A stretch of 64,000 bases of DNA from positions 1-64,000 of the IMG/VR virus record IMGVR_UViG_3300031857_011362; one strand, given 5' to 3'. The notes beneath the pieces were generated by a model, which was not told the origin of the DNA, did no database searches, and saw nothing but the letters and a program-made list of their open reading frames with translations. The translations under genes and the position numbers were made by a program. Shown one piece after another: positions 44,938 through 53,794 of the stretch (the stretch's first letter is position 1; every line of letters begins with the position of its first letter). The stretch is from a virus.

Positions 44938-47832
44938 ATGGCAAAACACGTAATATTAGAGAGTTATACATTCACACCGTCAACTCGCACACTGGTAGTA
45001 AATGGTAAAAACATTCGCAGAGAGCAATTACTGCTAATTACTAATACCAACACCGGTACAGTAATATATAATTTCTCTGATCCGTCGTTACTTGCAACTG
45101 CTTACACTAATGCAGTGGACAGCGTAACGGGACTAGAAACAACTACACTGATATTGGCATACAATACCACTGCAATGCAGTCCTCAGATAAGATTTCAAT
45201 CGTAACAGAAGAAACTTATCAGGAAATCATTCCTTCGGAAGTGATGCGAGATCCAGTTGATAAACTTCGTGTGAGTACGCCACAATCATTGATTGATACT
45301 GACTTTGAATATGGTACACAGCCTACAAAATGGGACAATCTTAACTTATTACACAATCGCCCAATTGCATCATATGACCCAACACAAGGTATTAGTAATA
45401 CTTCAAGAAGCGATTTAACATTTGTTGGTTCTAATACTAGTGCTTATCAAATTACCAACGTTACATCAAGTGCAAAAGTAGTCACGGTTGCTATTAATAA
45501 CACTACTGGTATTACGGTTGGTTTACCAATCTATATTACAGGAACAGCAGATAACGCTAACGTAGATGGATGGTGGATAGTTGAAACAATTAGCGCCAAC
45601 ACTAATTTTACGTTCACTGTAACTAACACCCCAGTTACAACAGCATTATATGATGCTTTTAAAACTTATGTGTTTATTGGTGCTCGGTATACTGGGTCGG
45701 CAATTCCTCTTACAAGTATTGTAATGAATGGAACTGTAGGTACTGTCACTACATCTGTAGAACACGGGATGCGTGTGGGTGATGGTTTCAATATTGTTGG
45801 TACAACAGGTACAAGCGGTGCAGCTACAGCAGCCGGTACTATTAACTCAAGTTGGGTAGTAGCAACAACTCCCACTAATAGTACGTTTACGTTTGCGGCG
45901 GTATCAAATGCTGTTACTGCTACATTAAGCGCAGGAGTAGGTGCAACATTATTTCCAAGAGCACTGGGTTTCATACAACATAGACCATTTGACGGTGGAG
46001 TACAGTTTAGCAACGAAGTACCATATCACGGTTATCAATTAATTCGACAAACACGCCGCCAATTTCGCTATCAATCTGGTAAGGGTATACAGTTTTCAAC
46101 CGGTAGTATGATGAAACCATTAATTGTAACTGAAAATATTACATCAAGTGGTACTACGGTTACAGTCACTACAAAATATGCTCACGGCTTATTGCCGGGT
46201 GCATATGTGCGTGTTACAGGTTGCATTGAAACAGCTTACAATGGTACATTTGTTGTTGCAACCACAGCATCCGCAACAACTTTTACATATACTGCATTGT
46301 CTACTCCAACAGCATCACCGGCTACAGGTAACAATATAAATGTGAATCCGTGGACATGGTACGGTAGCAGTAACCGTCTCGGTATGTTTGATAGTCAAAA
46401 CGGATTCTTCTTTGAATTTGATGGGCAAACACTCTATGCTGTTAAACGCAGTAGTACCACACAACTATCAGGAGTAGCCTCAGTTACCAACGCTAGTCAA
46501 AGTATTACTGGTACAGGCACTAAATTTGGTAGTCAATTAAAACCAGGAGACTCCATTGTTATTCGAGGTATGACATATTTTGTAAACAATATTCAAAGTG
46601 ATACAGCAATGACTATCTCTCCAGAGTACAGGGGTGTTACCAACAGTTTAATTACAATAAGTAAAACTGTTGATACTCGTTTCCCACAGAGTTCTTGGAA
46701 CATTGACCGTTGTGACGGAACTGGTGCAAGTTTATTCAACATAGATTTGACTAAAATGCAAATGTTTTATATTGACTATACATGGTACGGTGCCGGTGCA
46801 ATACGATTTGGTTTTAAGAATAGTCGTGGTGAAGTGATCTACTGTCATAGAATTCCTAACAACAACTTAAATCCCGAAGCATACATGCGTTCTGGTAATT
46901 TAGTTGCTCGTTATGAAACTAATACAATACCGTACAGAACACATTTAACTGCTACACTAGCAAGTGCAGCCACTACCGGAGCTACAATTTCTGTAGCAGA
47001 TACAACAGATTGGCCATCTAGTGGTACTGTTGTGTTAAAACAGGCAGCGGCAACCGGTGCTGTGATTGAGTATATAACATACAGTGCCAAAACATTAACT
47101 TCATTGACTATTGCTGCCCGAGGACAAACAGGTGGCTCTAGTGCTACATTATTTACATTCTCTGCAACTGCTCCTATTTTAGCAGAACTATACAGTCCGC
47201 AGACTGCAAGTACAATCAGCCATTGGGGTAGTTCTGTCATTATGGACGGACGTTTTGATGACGATAAGTCATTGGTGTTTGTTGCGGGAATGCGCCGCAC
47301 ACAAACTATCACCAACGTAGGACAAGACGTTACTGTACCATTGATTAGTATTCGTATTGCACCAACTGTTGACAATGGTTTAACAGGTATATTAGGAGCA
47401 AGAGAAGTTATAAACCGTATGCAGTTAACAATGCGTAGTATGGGTTGTCAAACTACTGGTACTAACGCAACATTCTTAATTTCTCTGCGTTTGAATGGTC
47501 GTGTAAGTACAGGAACATTTAATTCAGCCGGCGGATCTAGTCTAGCGCAGGTAGCTTATCATGGTGCTGGTGCAACAATTACTGGTGGTGAAGATATATT
47601 TAGTTTCTATACAAACACCCCAGGTGTAACTGCACAGGACTTATCAACTGTTCGAGACATTGGCAATAGTATTTTAGGTGGCGGAACTAACAACACTTGC
47701 CCAACTACTGCCAGTGCTACTAACTTGTATCCAGATGGTCCTGATATTATTACAATTTGCGCCACAAACATTACTGCATCGAGTACAAACTCTATCAACG
47801 CACGTATTTCTTGGACTGAGGCTCAGGCTTAA
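44938..47832 (+). CDS. Large conserved virion structural protein (964 aa)
   Basis: A 964-residue protein without GN repeats. It starts KHVILESYTFTPSTRTLVVNGKNIRREQLLLITNTNTGTVIYNFSD and contains PVDKLRVSTPQSLIDTDFEYGTQPTKWDNL, repeated small beta domains (VTVAINNTTGITVGLPIYITG; VTVTTKYAHGLLPGAYVRVTG, where 'AHGL..G..V.v.G' is a known fibre element), then RLGMFDSQNGFFFEFDGQTLYAVKRSS and SSWNIDRCDGTGASLFNIDLTKMQMFYIDYTWYGAGAIRFGF. These last are hallmarks of a large conserved structural protein of aquatic myoviruses. Its place in the tail or baseplate is not known to me. It is more conserved in style than the adhesin genes and is probably essential. Confidence 0.75.
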   Translation: MAKHVILESYTFTPSTRTLVVNGKNIRREQLLLITNTNTGTVIYNFSDPSLLATAYTNAVDSVTGLETTTLILAYNTTAMQSSDKISIVTEETYQEIIPSEVMRDPVDKLRVSTPQSLIDTDFEYGTQPTKWDNLNLLHNRPIASYDPTQGISNTSRSDLTFVGSNTSAYQITNVTSSAKVVTVAINNTTGITVGLPIYITGTADNANVDGWWIVETISANTNFTFTVTNTPVTTALYDAFKTYVFIGARYTGSAIPLTSIVMNGTVGTVTTSVEHGMRVGDGFNIVGTTGTSGAATAAGTINSSWVVATTPTNSTFTFAAVSNAVTATLSAGVGATLFPRALGFIQHRPFDGGVQFSNEVPYHGYQLIRQTRRQFRYQSGKGIQFSTGSMMKPLIVTENITSSGTTVTVTTKYAHGLLPGAYVRVTGCIETAYNGTFVVATTASATTFTYTALSTPTASPATGNNINVNPWTWYGSSNRLGMFDSQNGFFFEFDGQTLYAVKRSSTTQLSGVASVTNASQSITGTGTKFGSQLKPGDSIVIRGMTYFVNNIQSDTAMTISPEYRGVTNSLITISKTVDTRFPQSSWNIDRCDGTGASLFNIDLTKMQMFYIDYTWYGAGAIRFGFKNSRGEVIYCHRIPNNNLNPEAYMRSGNLVARYETNTIPYRTHLTATLASAATTGATISVADTTDWPSSGTVVLKQAAATGAVIEYITYSAKTLTSLTIAARGQTGGSSATLFTFSATAPILAELYSPQTASTISHWGSSVIMDGRFDDDKSLVFVAGMRRTQTITNVGQDVTVPLISIRIAPTVDNGLTGILGAREVINRMQLTMRSMGCQTTGTNATFLISLRLNGRVSTGTFNSAGGSSLAQVAYHGAGATITGGEDIFSFYTNTPGVTAQDLSTVRDIGNSILGGGTNNTCPTTASATNLYPDGPDIITICATNITASSTNSINARISWTEAQA

Positions 47833-47847
47833 TCACAGGAATACCCA

Positions 47848-48732
47848 ATGTCAAGTAGAAATAGCTTACAACATACTGTGTCAGCGGTTGAACCCGTTGG
47901 CGCGGCCTTGGGTGACGAATGGTATAACTCCACTACCAACTTACTGTACAAACGTATGGTGGTTGGTGGCGTACCCCAATGGGCCACTATCACTGCTGGC
48001 GCCTCTTCGTCAACTAGTTCTGTAGTTGTTCCTACTAATATCTCAGAAAAAGTCAACAGGACTATTACTAATCAGACTAGCTACACTGTAACCAGCGCTT
48101 TGGCCGCGGCACTGACATTGCCTGTCACACCGGGCTATATGTACATCATACACTCAATTTATGTAACTAATGTTGATACAGCTTACGCTACTACCACTAC
48201 GGTCAGCGGCACTATAGCATATGCAACTCCCGTATCTACTGTGTCTTTTGCTAACAAGATACCAATTCCAGCAAGAGGCGCATTAGAACTACTACGCAAG
48301 CCGCAGTTGTTAAATCCCGGTGATGTAATTAATATACAGTCATTGGCTGCTGGCGTAGGCGCAAATAATTTGCTACAAGTTACTATAACATACGAACAAG
48401 TTCCTGCTGATGCCAACTACTTTGGTGTTGGTGTAAGTACTGCTGCTACAGTAGGCGATGTATATGTTGTGCCTGCAACTAGTGTTGCTGCTGTGATTGA
48501 CAGCATTAGAGTAGTAAATAGTAGTGACGTGGGTGATATTGCAATAACACTAACTTGGACTAATGCAACTAATTCGGTATTAGGAACACTGACTAGTAGT
48601 TTTATCGTACCAGCAAATTCTACTGTAGAATTATGTGAAACTGCCAAGCGTATTCCAACTGGAAATAAGATAAGAGCTGTGGCCACTACTGCATCAGCAA
48701 TAAGTGTTTTTGTATCTGGTAGGACACAGTAA
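47848..48732 (+). CDS. Structural protein with two related beta domains
   Basis: A 294-residue protein. The start ([43 protein letters not shown]) is the 'GDEWYdstt..LYkr...g..pqW' element common in phage tail proteins. It is followed by two similar beta domains (about 75-180: [12 protein letters not shown]...[20 protein letters not shown]; about 190-290: [12 protein letters not shown]...[21 protein letters not shown]). Each domain is reminiscent of the YKVLGQ fold type ('vv.si.v.N'), so the protein may hold the RCC1 protein encoded next. Its stop overlaps that gene's ATG by one base. Confidence 0.68.
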   Translation: MSSRNSLQHTVSAVEPVGAALGDEWYNSTTNLLYKRMVVGGVPQWATITAGASSSTSSVVVPTNISEKVNRTITNQTSYTVTSALAAALTLPVTPGYMYIIHSIYVTNVDTAYATTTTVSGTIAYATPVSTVSFANKIPIPARGALELLRKPQLLNPGDVINIQSLAAGVGANNLLQVTITYEQVPADANYFGVGVSTAATVGDVYVVPATSVAAVIDSIRVVNSSDVGDIAITLTWTNATNSVLGTLTSSFIVPANSTVELCETAKRIPTGNKIRAVATTASAISVFVSGRTQ

Positions 48733-49874
48733 TGCCCGGTGGGATTTTTAGCCTGACTCAGGTTACCGAGCAACAAATAGACGGTACTTGGCCTACTCAA
48801 TGGTATTCCCCTGGATTATATAGTTGGGGTAATAATGGATATGGTCGATTGGGTTTAGGTGATACTACAGCTAGATCTAGTCCTAACCAAACTAGTTCTT
48901 TGACGCCTTGGTCAAGTATTTCTGCAGGTAGATTTCACAACCTAGCAATTAAAACCGATGGTACCATGTGGTCATGGGGGTTAAATCAATATAGTTGGTT
49001 TGGAATTCTTGGTTTAGGTGATACTACAGATAGATCCAGCCCAGTACAAATTGGTGCATTAACTACTTGGTTAAGTATTTCTGCCGGTGCCGGCAGTTAT
49101 CACAACCTGGCCATCAAAACAGATGGTACCATGTGGACATGGGGTAGAAATCATTATGGGCAATTAGGTCAAGGCAATACTACAGATAGATCCAGCCCAG
49201 TACAAATAGGTGCATTAACTACTTGGTCAAAAATTTCTGCCGGCGGTTATCACAGCATGGTCATCAAAACCGATGGTACACTGTGGTCATGGGGTAGGAA
49301 TGGCTCTGGTAATTTGGGTTTAGGTGATACTACAGATAGATCCAGCCCAGTACAAATTGGTGCATTAACTACTTGGTCAAAAATTTCTGCAGGTAGTCAC
49401 AGCACAGCCATCAAAACCGATGGTACACTGTGGTCATGGGGATATAATGGTTGGGGTGGTTTAGGTTTAGGTGATCTAACAAATAGATCCAGTCCAGTAC
49501 AAATAGGTGCATTAACTAATTGGTTAAGTGTTTCTGCCAGCTACAATCAGACGTGCATAGCAATTAAAACAGATGGTACACTATGGTCATGGGGATATAA
49601 TGCTCAAGGGCAATTAGGTTTAGGAAATACTACATCTAGAAATAGTCCAGTACAGATTGGAGCATTAACTACTTGGTTAAATGTTTCTGCCGGTAGCTAT
49701 CTCGGCTTGGCCGTTAAAACCGATGGTACCATGTGGACATGGGGCCAAAATAATAATGGGGAATTAGGTCAAGGCAATACTACAGATAGATCCAGCCCAG
49801 TACAGGTTGGTGCATTAACTACTTGGGAAAAAATTGCTGCAGGATCTAGGCACAGCCTAGCCACCAAGAATTAA
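48732..49874 (+). CDS. RCC1 seven-blade protein, compact form
   Basis: A 380-residue protein that is almost only a propeller. The N-terminal 28 residues ([21 protein letters not shown]) are shared in style with the genes at 52163 and 54577 ('LT......GtWPTqw') and are probably the virion-binding peptide. Seven RCC1 blades follow (30-380; [63 protein letters not shown]). Blades share long identical DNA (tagatccagcccagtacaaa). It is coupled to the upstream structural gene by a one-base overlap. No IPT, Ig or Calx-beta module is present. Confidence 0.87.
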   Translation: MPGGIFSLTQVTEQQIDGTWPTQWYSPGLYSWGNNGYGRLGLGDTTARSSPNQTSSLTPWSSISAGRFHNLAIKTDGTMWSWGLNQYSWFGILGLGDTTDRSSPVQIGALTTWLSISAGAGSYHNLAIKTDGTMWTWGRNHYGQLGQGNTTDRSSPVQIGALTTWSKISAGGYHSMVIKTDGTLWSWGRNGSGNLGLGDTTDRSSPVQIGALTTWSKISAGSHSTAIKTDGTLWSWGYNGWGGLGLGDLTNRSSPVQIGALTNWLSVSASYNQTCIAIKTDGTLWSWGYNAQGQLGLGNTTSRNSPVQIGALTTWLNVSAGSYLGLAVKTDGTMWTWGQNNNGELGQGNTTDRSSPVQVGALTTWEKIAAGSRHSLATKN

Positions 49875-49893
49875 TAATAAAAAGAACAACTAA

Positions 49894-50268
49894 ATGCCAT
49901 TTACTTTTTCAGGCTTAAATTTCGTCGGCGACGTTAGCGCGCAAGCAGTCTTTGCTCCTACTCCAGAATATTACCTTTGGTCATGGGGTCGCAATAGTTA
50001 TGGTAATTTAGGTTTAGGTGATACTACAAATAAATCCAGTCCAGTACAGATTGGTGCATTAACCACATGGTCAAATATTTCTGCAGGTAATGCTAACAGT
50101 GCAGCCATTAAAACAAATGGTACACTGTGGGTCTGGGGAATTGGCAACTTTGGGGGGTTAGGACAAGGTAACACTATTAGCCGCTCTAGTCCTGTACAAA
50201 TTGGCGCATTAACTACTTGGTCAAATATTTCTGCAGCCAACAATCACATCCTTGCCATCTTTAATTAA
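49894..50268 (+). CDS. Two-blade RCC1 gene (truncated or donor copy)
   Basis: A 124-residue protein: a short unrelated start (PFTFSGLNFVGDVSAQAVFAPTPEYY), then only two RCC1 blades ([18 protein letters not shown]...; LWVWGIGNFGGLGQGNTISRSS...), with a plain end (NNHILAIFN). The start resembles that of the 27633 protein (KFIGITIFGG), that is, a small fibre-tip leader. Two blades cannot close a propeller, so the product either oligomerises or is not functional. The second blade is 69/74 identical in DNA (50131-50204) to blade six of 30415 (32701-32774). It looks like an internally deleted relative or an exchange partner for the other RCC1 genes. Confidence 0.65.
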   Translation: MPFTFSGLNFVGDVSAQAVFAPTPEYYLWSWGRNSYGNLGLGDTTNKSSPVQIGALTTWSNISAGNANSAAIKTNGTLWVWGIGNFGGLGQGNTISRSSPVQIGALTTWSNISAANNHILAIFN

Positions 50269-50307
50269 TACTTCAATTTATTGATACCCTTGTAAAATAT
50301 TTTCCAC

Positions 50308-50335
50308 CATCAAGCATCACAGTAAATACTTGATG
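50308..50335. repeat. Inverted repeat around the late promoter and ATG
   Basis: catcaag (50308-50314) pairs with cttgatg (50329-50335). The right arm contains the ATG at 50333 and the space between holds the promoter element gtaaatac. A similar but longer repeat lies at 55818-55845. Confidence 0.6.
50322..50329 (+). promoter_or_regulatory. Late promoter-like GTAAATAC, 3 nt before ATG
   Basis: GTAAATAC, then ttg, then the ATG at 50333, the spacing seen at four fibre/adhesin genes. The flanking sequence, from about 50275, resembles that before 55846. Confidence 0.6.
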
Positions 50336-52105
50336 CAAAAAACACTTCACTTCTTATCAGGCATTCCCCGTTCGGGTTCAACGGTACTTGCTGCAATTTT
50401 AAATCAAAACCCACTTACTCATGTCAGTACAACTTCTGGGTTAGTTCATGCATTAGACGGACTAGCCAACACTTGGCACAGTGCTGGACTACTTAATGAA
50501 ACAGACGCTGACCGCTCTAAACTAGCTGCTACAATGCGAGGCACTATTGACGCATTTTATAGTGATATTGACAAACCAGTTATCATTGACAAATCACGAG
50601 GATGGCCTATTGCTCAAATCATGCAAGCAATGGCACAGGTACTACAACATGCACCCCGCATCATTGCTACTGTGCGCTCAGTACCTGACTGTGCTGCAAG
50701 TTTTATTCGTGTTGCAAAGCCCACTGACTTAGATGACTTTATGCAATCAGGGCAACTAATGGATCATTTACGGGCGGCATATATCTCATTGCAAAACGGG
50801 TATAACTTTGCACCCGAATGCTTCTTGTTTGTAGAGTATGAAGACTTAGTGCGTGACCCTAAAACAGAACTTGCAAGAGTACATGCTTTCTTGGGATTGC
50901 CTGACTTTGAATATGACTTTAACAACATCGACGGTTCCACTGTGTCTGAAGATGACGAGAACTTGCACGGACATGCAGGTATGCATGATGTTAAACCCGT
51001 GCTAGAGCGTCAACACAATCAAGACCCAAGAGAACTACTGAAGCACCACTATGCTACATTCTGTCAAGGTGAGTTCTGGTTAGAGCGGCCGCGCACTGTA
51101 CCCGAGATACATGATTTGGATTTGCAATTGGCAGCAAGCACAATTGGTGACTTCGTTGAAGGATGGAGATTAGCACAAAAGTTAGAAACAGAAGAACCTA
51201 ATAATCATCGTGCAGCATACAATCGTGGTTGGTACTTGCTACATCAAAGACAGATACAAAAAGGTTATCAGCTAATGAATCGCGGTAGATTGTCTAGTGT
51301 TTTTGGTGATGCAAGACCAAATGTACCTACCCCAGAATGGGATGGCAAGAGCAAGGGTATTGTGTTGTTATGCTTGGAAGGTGGACTGGGCGATCAGATT
51401 CATCAAATTCGTTATGCAAAGAACATTGCAGACCGTGGATGTAAAGTTATCGTAGCATGTTCGGGCCCACTAGCATCGCTATTCTTCAATGCAGAAGGTG
51501 TCTCTAGTGTGATTCAACATGAAGCAGTGTTTGGTATCTATCACGACTTTTGGGTTGCTGGCATGAGTGCAGTTGTGCCACTGGGCTTTGAGTTAGAAGA
51601 TATAAGTGGCAAGCCTTATCTAGCCAAGCCTAATGTAATCAAGGGTCATAAGAAACGAATCGGTCTACGCTGGCAGGGCAACAGCAAGTTTGAGCATGAG
51701 CATCACAAAAAGTTCCCCTTCTACTTGATGTTTGACGCAGTGAAAGATGCTGATGTTGAGTTTATCAGCTTGCAACGTGATGAAGGTGCAGAAGCATGTC
51801 CTTACTGGGTCAAGCAAGTTCCGTTAAACTCTTGGGAAGATACCCGTGCCGCAGTTGCCAGTTGTGATTTAGTTATCAGTTCTTGCACTTCAGTCAGTCA
51901 TTTGGCAGGAGCAATGGGAGTCGATACTTGGGTAGTTACCCCAATCATGCCCTACTTTTTGTATGCATTGCCCGGCGAGAAAACTCCCTATTATGACAGC
52001 TTTACTCTGTTCAGACAGGAATCTTTCGGAGACTGGACAGCACCGTTTGTCAAAATGAAAGAACGCTTGTCTATTACCAATCCCAAGCTAAAACTTGTGG
52101 GGTAA
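50333..52105 (+). CDS. Sulfotransferase - glycosyltransferase fusion
   Basis: A 590-residue protein. Residues 1-230 are a sulfotransferase: FLSGIPRSGSTVLAAILNQNP is the 5'-phosphosulfate loop, IIATVRSVPDCAASFIR the 3'-phosphate segment, and FVEYEDLVRDPKTELARVHAFLGLP the usual family helix. After a TPR-like linker (AAYNRGWYLLHQRQIQKGYQLMNRG), residues about 330-590 resemble a GT9/heptosyltransferase-like glycosyltransferase (VLLCLEGGLGDQIHQIRYAKNIADRG; IGLRWQGNSKFEHEH; VISSCTSVSHLAGAMGVDTWVVTPI). It would thus add a sugar and a sulfate to the same target. ATG at 50333 is preferred to the TTG just before. PAPS could come from the kinase at 57041. The target, virion or host glycan, is unknown. 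Confidence 0.8.
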   Translation: MQKTLHFLSGIPRSGSTVLAAILNQNPLTHVSTTSGLVHALDGLANTWHSAGLLNETDADRSKLAATMRGTIDAFYSDIDKPVIIDKSRGWPIAQIMQAMAQVLQHAPRIIATVRSVPDCAASFIRVAKPTDLDDFMQSGQLMDHLRAAYISLQNGYNFAPECFLFVEYEDLVRDPKTELARVHAFLGLPDFEYDFNNIDGSTVSEDDENLHGHAGMHDVKPVLERQHNQDPRELLKHHYATFCQGEFWLERPRTVPEIHDLDLQLAASTIGDFVEGWRLAQKLETEEPNNHRAAYNRGWYLLHQRQIQKGYQLMNRGRLSSVFGDARPNVPTPEWDGKSKGIVLLCLEGGLGDQIHQIRYAKNIADRGCKVIVACSGPLASLFFNAEGVSSVIQHEAVFGIYHDFWVAGMSAVVPLGFELEDISGKPYLAKPNVIKGHKKRIGLRWQGNSKFEHEHHKKFPFYLMFDAVKDADVEFISLQRDEGAEACPYWVKQVPLNSWEDTRAAVASCDLVISSCTSVSHLAGAMGVDTWVVTPIMPYFLYALPGEKTPYYDSFTLFRQESFGDWTAPFVKMKERLSITNPKLKLVG

Positions 52106-52120
52106 ATTACCAAACATATG

Positions 52121-52150
52121 TTGATAAATACTGTATGAAGAATTTATCAA
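52121..52150. repeat. Inverted repeat overlapping a late promoter
   Basis: ttgataaat (52121-52129) pairs exactly with atttatcaa (52142-52150). The left arm contains most of the ATAAATAC element at 52124. In RNA or DNA this could hide the promoter or the short leader ORF. Confidence 0.6.
52124..52131 (+). promoter_or_regulatory. Late promoter ATAAATAC before a leader ORF
   Basis: ATAAATAC, then tgt, then an ATG at 52135 that opens only an 11-codon frame; the main ATG is at 52163. The 3-nt spacing is the same as at the leaderless-type genes. Confidence 0.6.
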
Positions 52151-52170
52151 CGGAATATTATTATGGCTGA
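52135..52170 (+). CDS. Possible 11-residue leader peptide
   Basis: MKNLSTEYYYG and stop. Its ATG stands at the fixed 3-nt distance from the late promoter, and its end overlaps the start of the RCC1 gene (ATG at 52163, stop TGA at 52168-52170). Ribosomes ending here could restart at the overlapping ATG. It may equally be chance. Confidence 0.3.
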   Translation: MKNLSTEYYYG

Positions 52171-53341
52171 AACAAATACAAAAGGCGTACTGACAGTAGG
52201 AGAAGTTTACGAACGGCAGACTGCTGGAGTGTGGCCAACTGAGCGGCATAATAATTATGTTAATCTGGCGATACGTACAGCTGGCCTTGCCACCAACGGC
52301 CAGCTTGGTAATGATAGTCGTATTGGACGCAGTAGCCCGGTACAAGTTGGTGAGCACGCCGACTGGAGTACTACCTCTGGTGGCACATACTTCACTACTG
52401 CAATCAAAACAAATGGAACACTATGGGCATGGGGATTTAATAATGTTGGCCAGCTAGGATTAGGTGATGCTGGTATTGGTATTAACAGATCCAGCCCAGT
52501 ACAAGTTGGTGCATTAACTAATTGGTCAAAGATTAGTGGAGGTGATGCGCACATTGCGGCCATCAAAACAGGCGGAACATTGTGGACATGGGGAAGCAAT
52601 ACAAATGGCGGCCTTGGCTTGGGTGACACTACTAGTAGATCCAGTCCGGTGCAAGTCGGTGCATTGACTACTTGGAAACAAGTAAGTGTATCTTTTTATA
52701 ATCATTTATATGCTGTTAAAACAGACGGCACCCTATGGAGCTGTGGAAATAACAGCTTCGGCCAGCTAGGACTAGGTGATACTCTTAGCCGATCCAGCCC
52801 GGTGCAAGTCGGAACATTAACTACCTGGAGTACTGTAGCTGCCTGCGGTTACCACGGAATTATGGTAAAGACAGATGGTACCCTTTGGACCTGCGGCTAC
52901 AATTTTCAAGGTCGGCTCGGCCTAGGTGATACTCTTAGCCGATCCAGCCCAGTGCAAGTTGGCTTATTAACTAATTGGAAATCTGCCACAGCATCGTTGA
53001 GCAGTAGCACTACACTTAAAACAGATGGTACTATTTGGGCTTGGGGCAGTAACAGCAATGGCCAGCTAGGACTAGGTGATACTCTTAGCCGATCCAGCCC
53101 AGTGCAAGTCGGCGCATTAACTACTTGGAAATCTATTGCTGCAGGTGGCGGAGGTCATGTAAGCGCAACTAGAATAACTACTGATACTCTATGGAACTGG
53201 GGAAATAACAACTATGGTCAACTAGGCTTAGGTGACACTGTTAGCCGATCTAGTCCGGTTCAAGTAAGTTCAATCACGCTTCGGACGATCTCAATTGGCG
53301 AACCGTCTGGATATTATCACATGTTAGCAATCATCGAATAA
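52163..53341 (+). CDS. RCC1 seven-blade protein with degenerate first blade
   Basis: A 392-residue protein with the compact design: N-terminal peptide (GVLTVGEVYERQTAGVWPTERHN), then RCC1 blades. The first blade has lost its WxWG core (LAIRTAGLATNGQLGND) but keeps the length; six clear ones follow (WAWGFNNVG, WTWGSNTNG, WSCGNNSFG, WTCGYNFQG, WAWGSNSNG, WNWGNNNYG), two of them with Cys for Trp. Three blades share gatactcttagccgatcc in DNA. The blade DNA is of another lineage from that of 48732 and 54577 (gccagctaggactaggt). It lies between the two sulfotransferase genes. Confidence 0.85.
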   Translation: MAETNTKGVLTVGEVYERQTAGVWPTERHNNYVNLAIRTAGLATNGQLGNDSRIGRSSPVQVGEHADWSTTSGGTYFTTAIKTNGTLWAWGFNNVGQLGLGDAGIGINRSSPVQVGALTNWSKISGGDAHIAAIKTGGTLWTWGSNTNGGLGLGDTTSRSSPVQVGALTTWKQVSVSFYNHLYAVKTDGTLWSCGNNSFGQLGLGDTLSRSSPVQVGTLTTWSTVAACGYHGIMVKTDGTLWTCGYNFQGRLGLGDTLSRSSPVQVGLLTNWKSATASLSSSTTLKTDGTIWAWGSNSNGQLGLGDTLSRSSPVQVGALTTWKSIAAGGGGHVSATRITTDTLWNWGNNNYGQLGLGDTVSRSSPVQVSSITLRTISIGEPSGYYHMLAIIE

Positions 53342-53369
53342 ACTATTTCTAAATAACTCAGCACAAAGA

Positions 53370-53377
53370 ATAAATAC
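53370..53377 (+). promoter_or_regulatory. Late promoter element with leader
   Basis: ATAAATAC lies 30 bp before the ATG at 53408, with a clear Shine-Dalgarno (aaagga) near the start codon. It would drive the 53408 gene and the coupled sulfotransferase. Confidence 0.62.
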
Positions 53378-53407
53378 ATAACAGCATTTTACATAAAGGA
53401 AAACAAA

Positions 53408-53794
53408 ATGGCACTATTCGTACAAGTAATCAACGGTGAAGTCAAACAAGTCTGGGACTCTACTCCACCAGCCGGCGAAGCAGGCTGGGCAGATGCAGTA
53501 GAAGTTCGTTCACCTATTCAACCCGGGCGTCAGGGCTACCTAGCACATCGTTTTGATTTGACAACTACACCAATTCAAATCATCTGGGATACATATGATA
53601 TTTCGGTTGAGGATCGCAAAAATGACATGTCTGCTAATGCAGGTTTCGTGTTCCAGCAAGTTCTACAAGAACAAGCCCGCGATCCAGCATCTTACAATGC
53701 AGAGCAAGTTGAAGCAGCAAGAGAAGTAATGGTTGCTAAACAAGCGGCAATTGCAGCAACTACTACACATGACGAGCTAGACGCACTGGTTTGA
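53408..53794 (+). CDS. Small fibre-associated or assembly protein
   Basis: A 128-residue protein: ALFVQVINGEVKQVWDSTPPAGEAGWADAVEVRSPIQPGRQGYLAHRFDLTTTPIQIIWDTYDISVEDRKND, then a helical, Ala/Gln/Glu-rich tail. The form (a short 'v.nGev..vwd..P' head, a 'dais.e.rk' joint, a long helix) is that of small proteins found with phage tail fibres, often with DUF4376-like tails, some of which help fibre assembly. It has its own late promoter and is coupled by a one-base stop/start overlap (TGATG) to the sulfotransferase behind it. Related in style to the 86-residue gene at 41955. Confidence 0.6.
   Translation: MALFVQVINGEVKQVWDSTPPAGEAGWADAVEVRSPIQPGRQGYLAHRFDLTTTPIQIIWDTYDISVEDRKNDMSANAGFVFQQVLQEQARDPASYNAEQVEAAREVMVAKQAAIAATTTHDELDALV

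Noticed and set aside
48700-49900. Regular DNA repeats of about 150 bp resembling an array
   Set aside because: Not CRISPR: the repeats are coding, period about 50 codons, and encode RCC1 blades.
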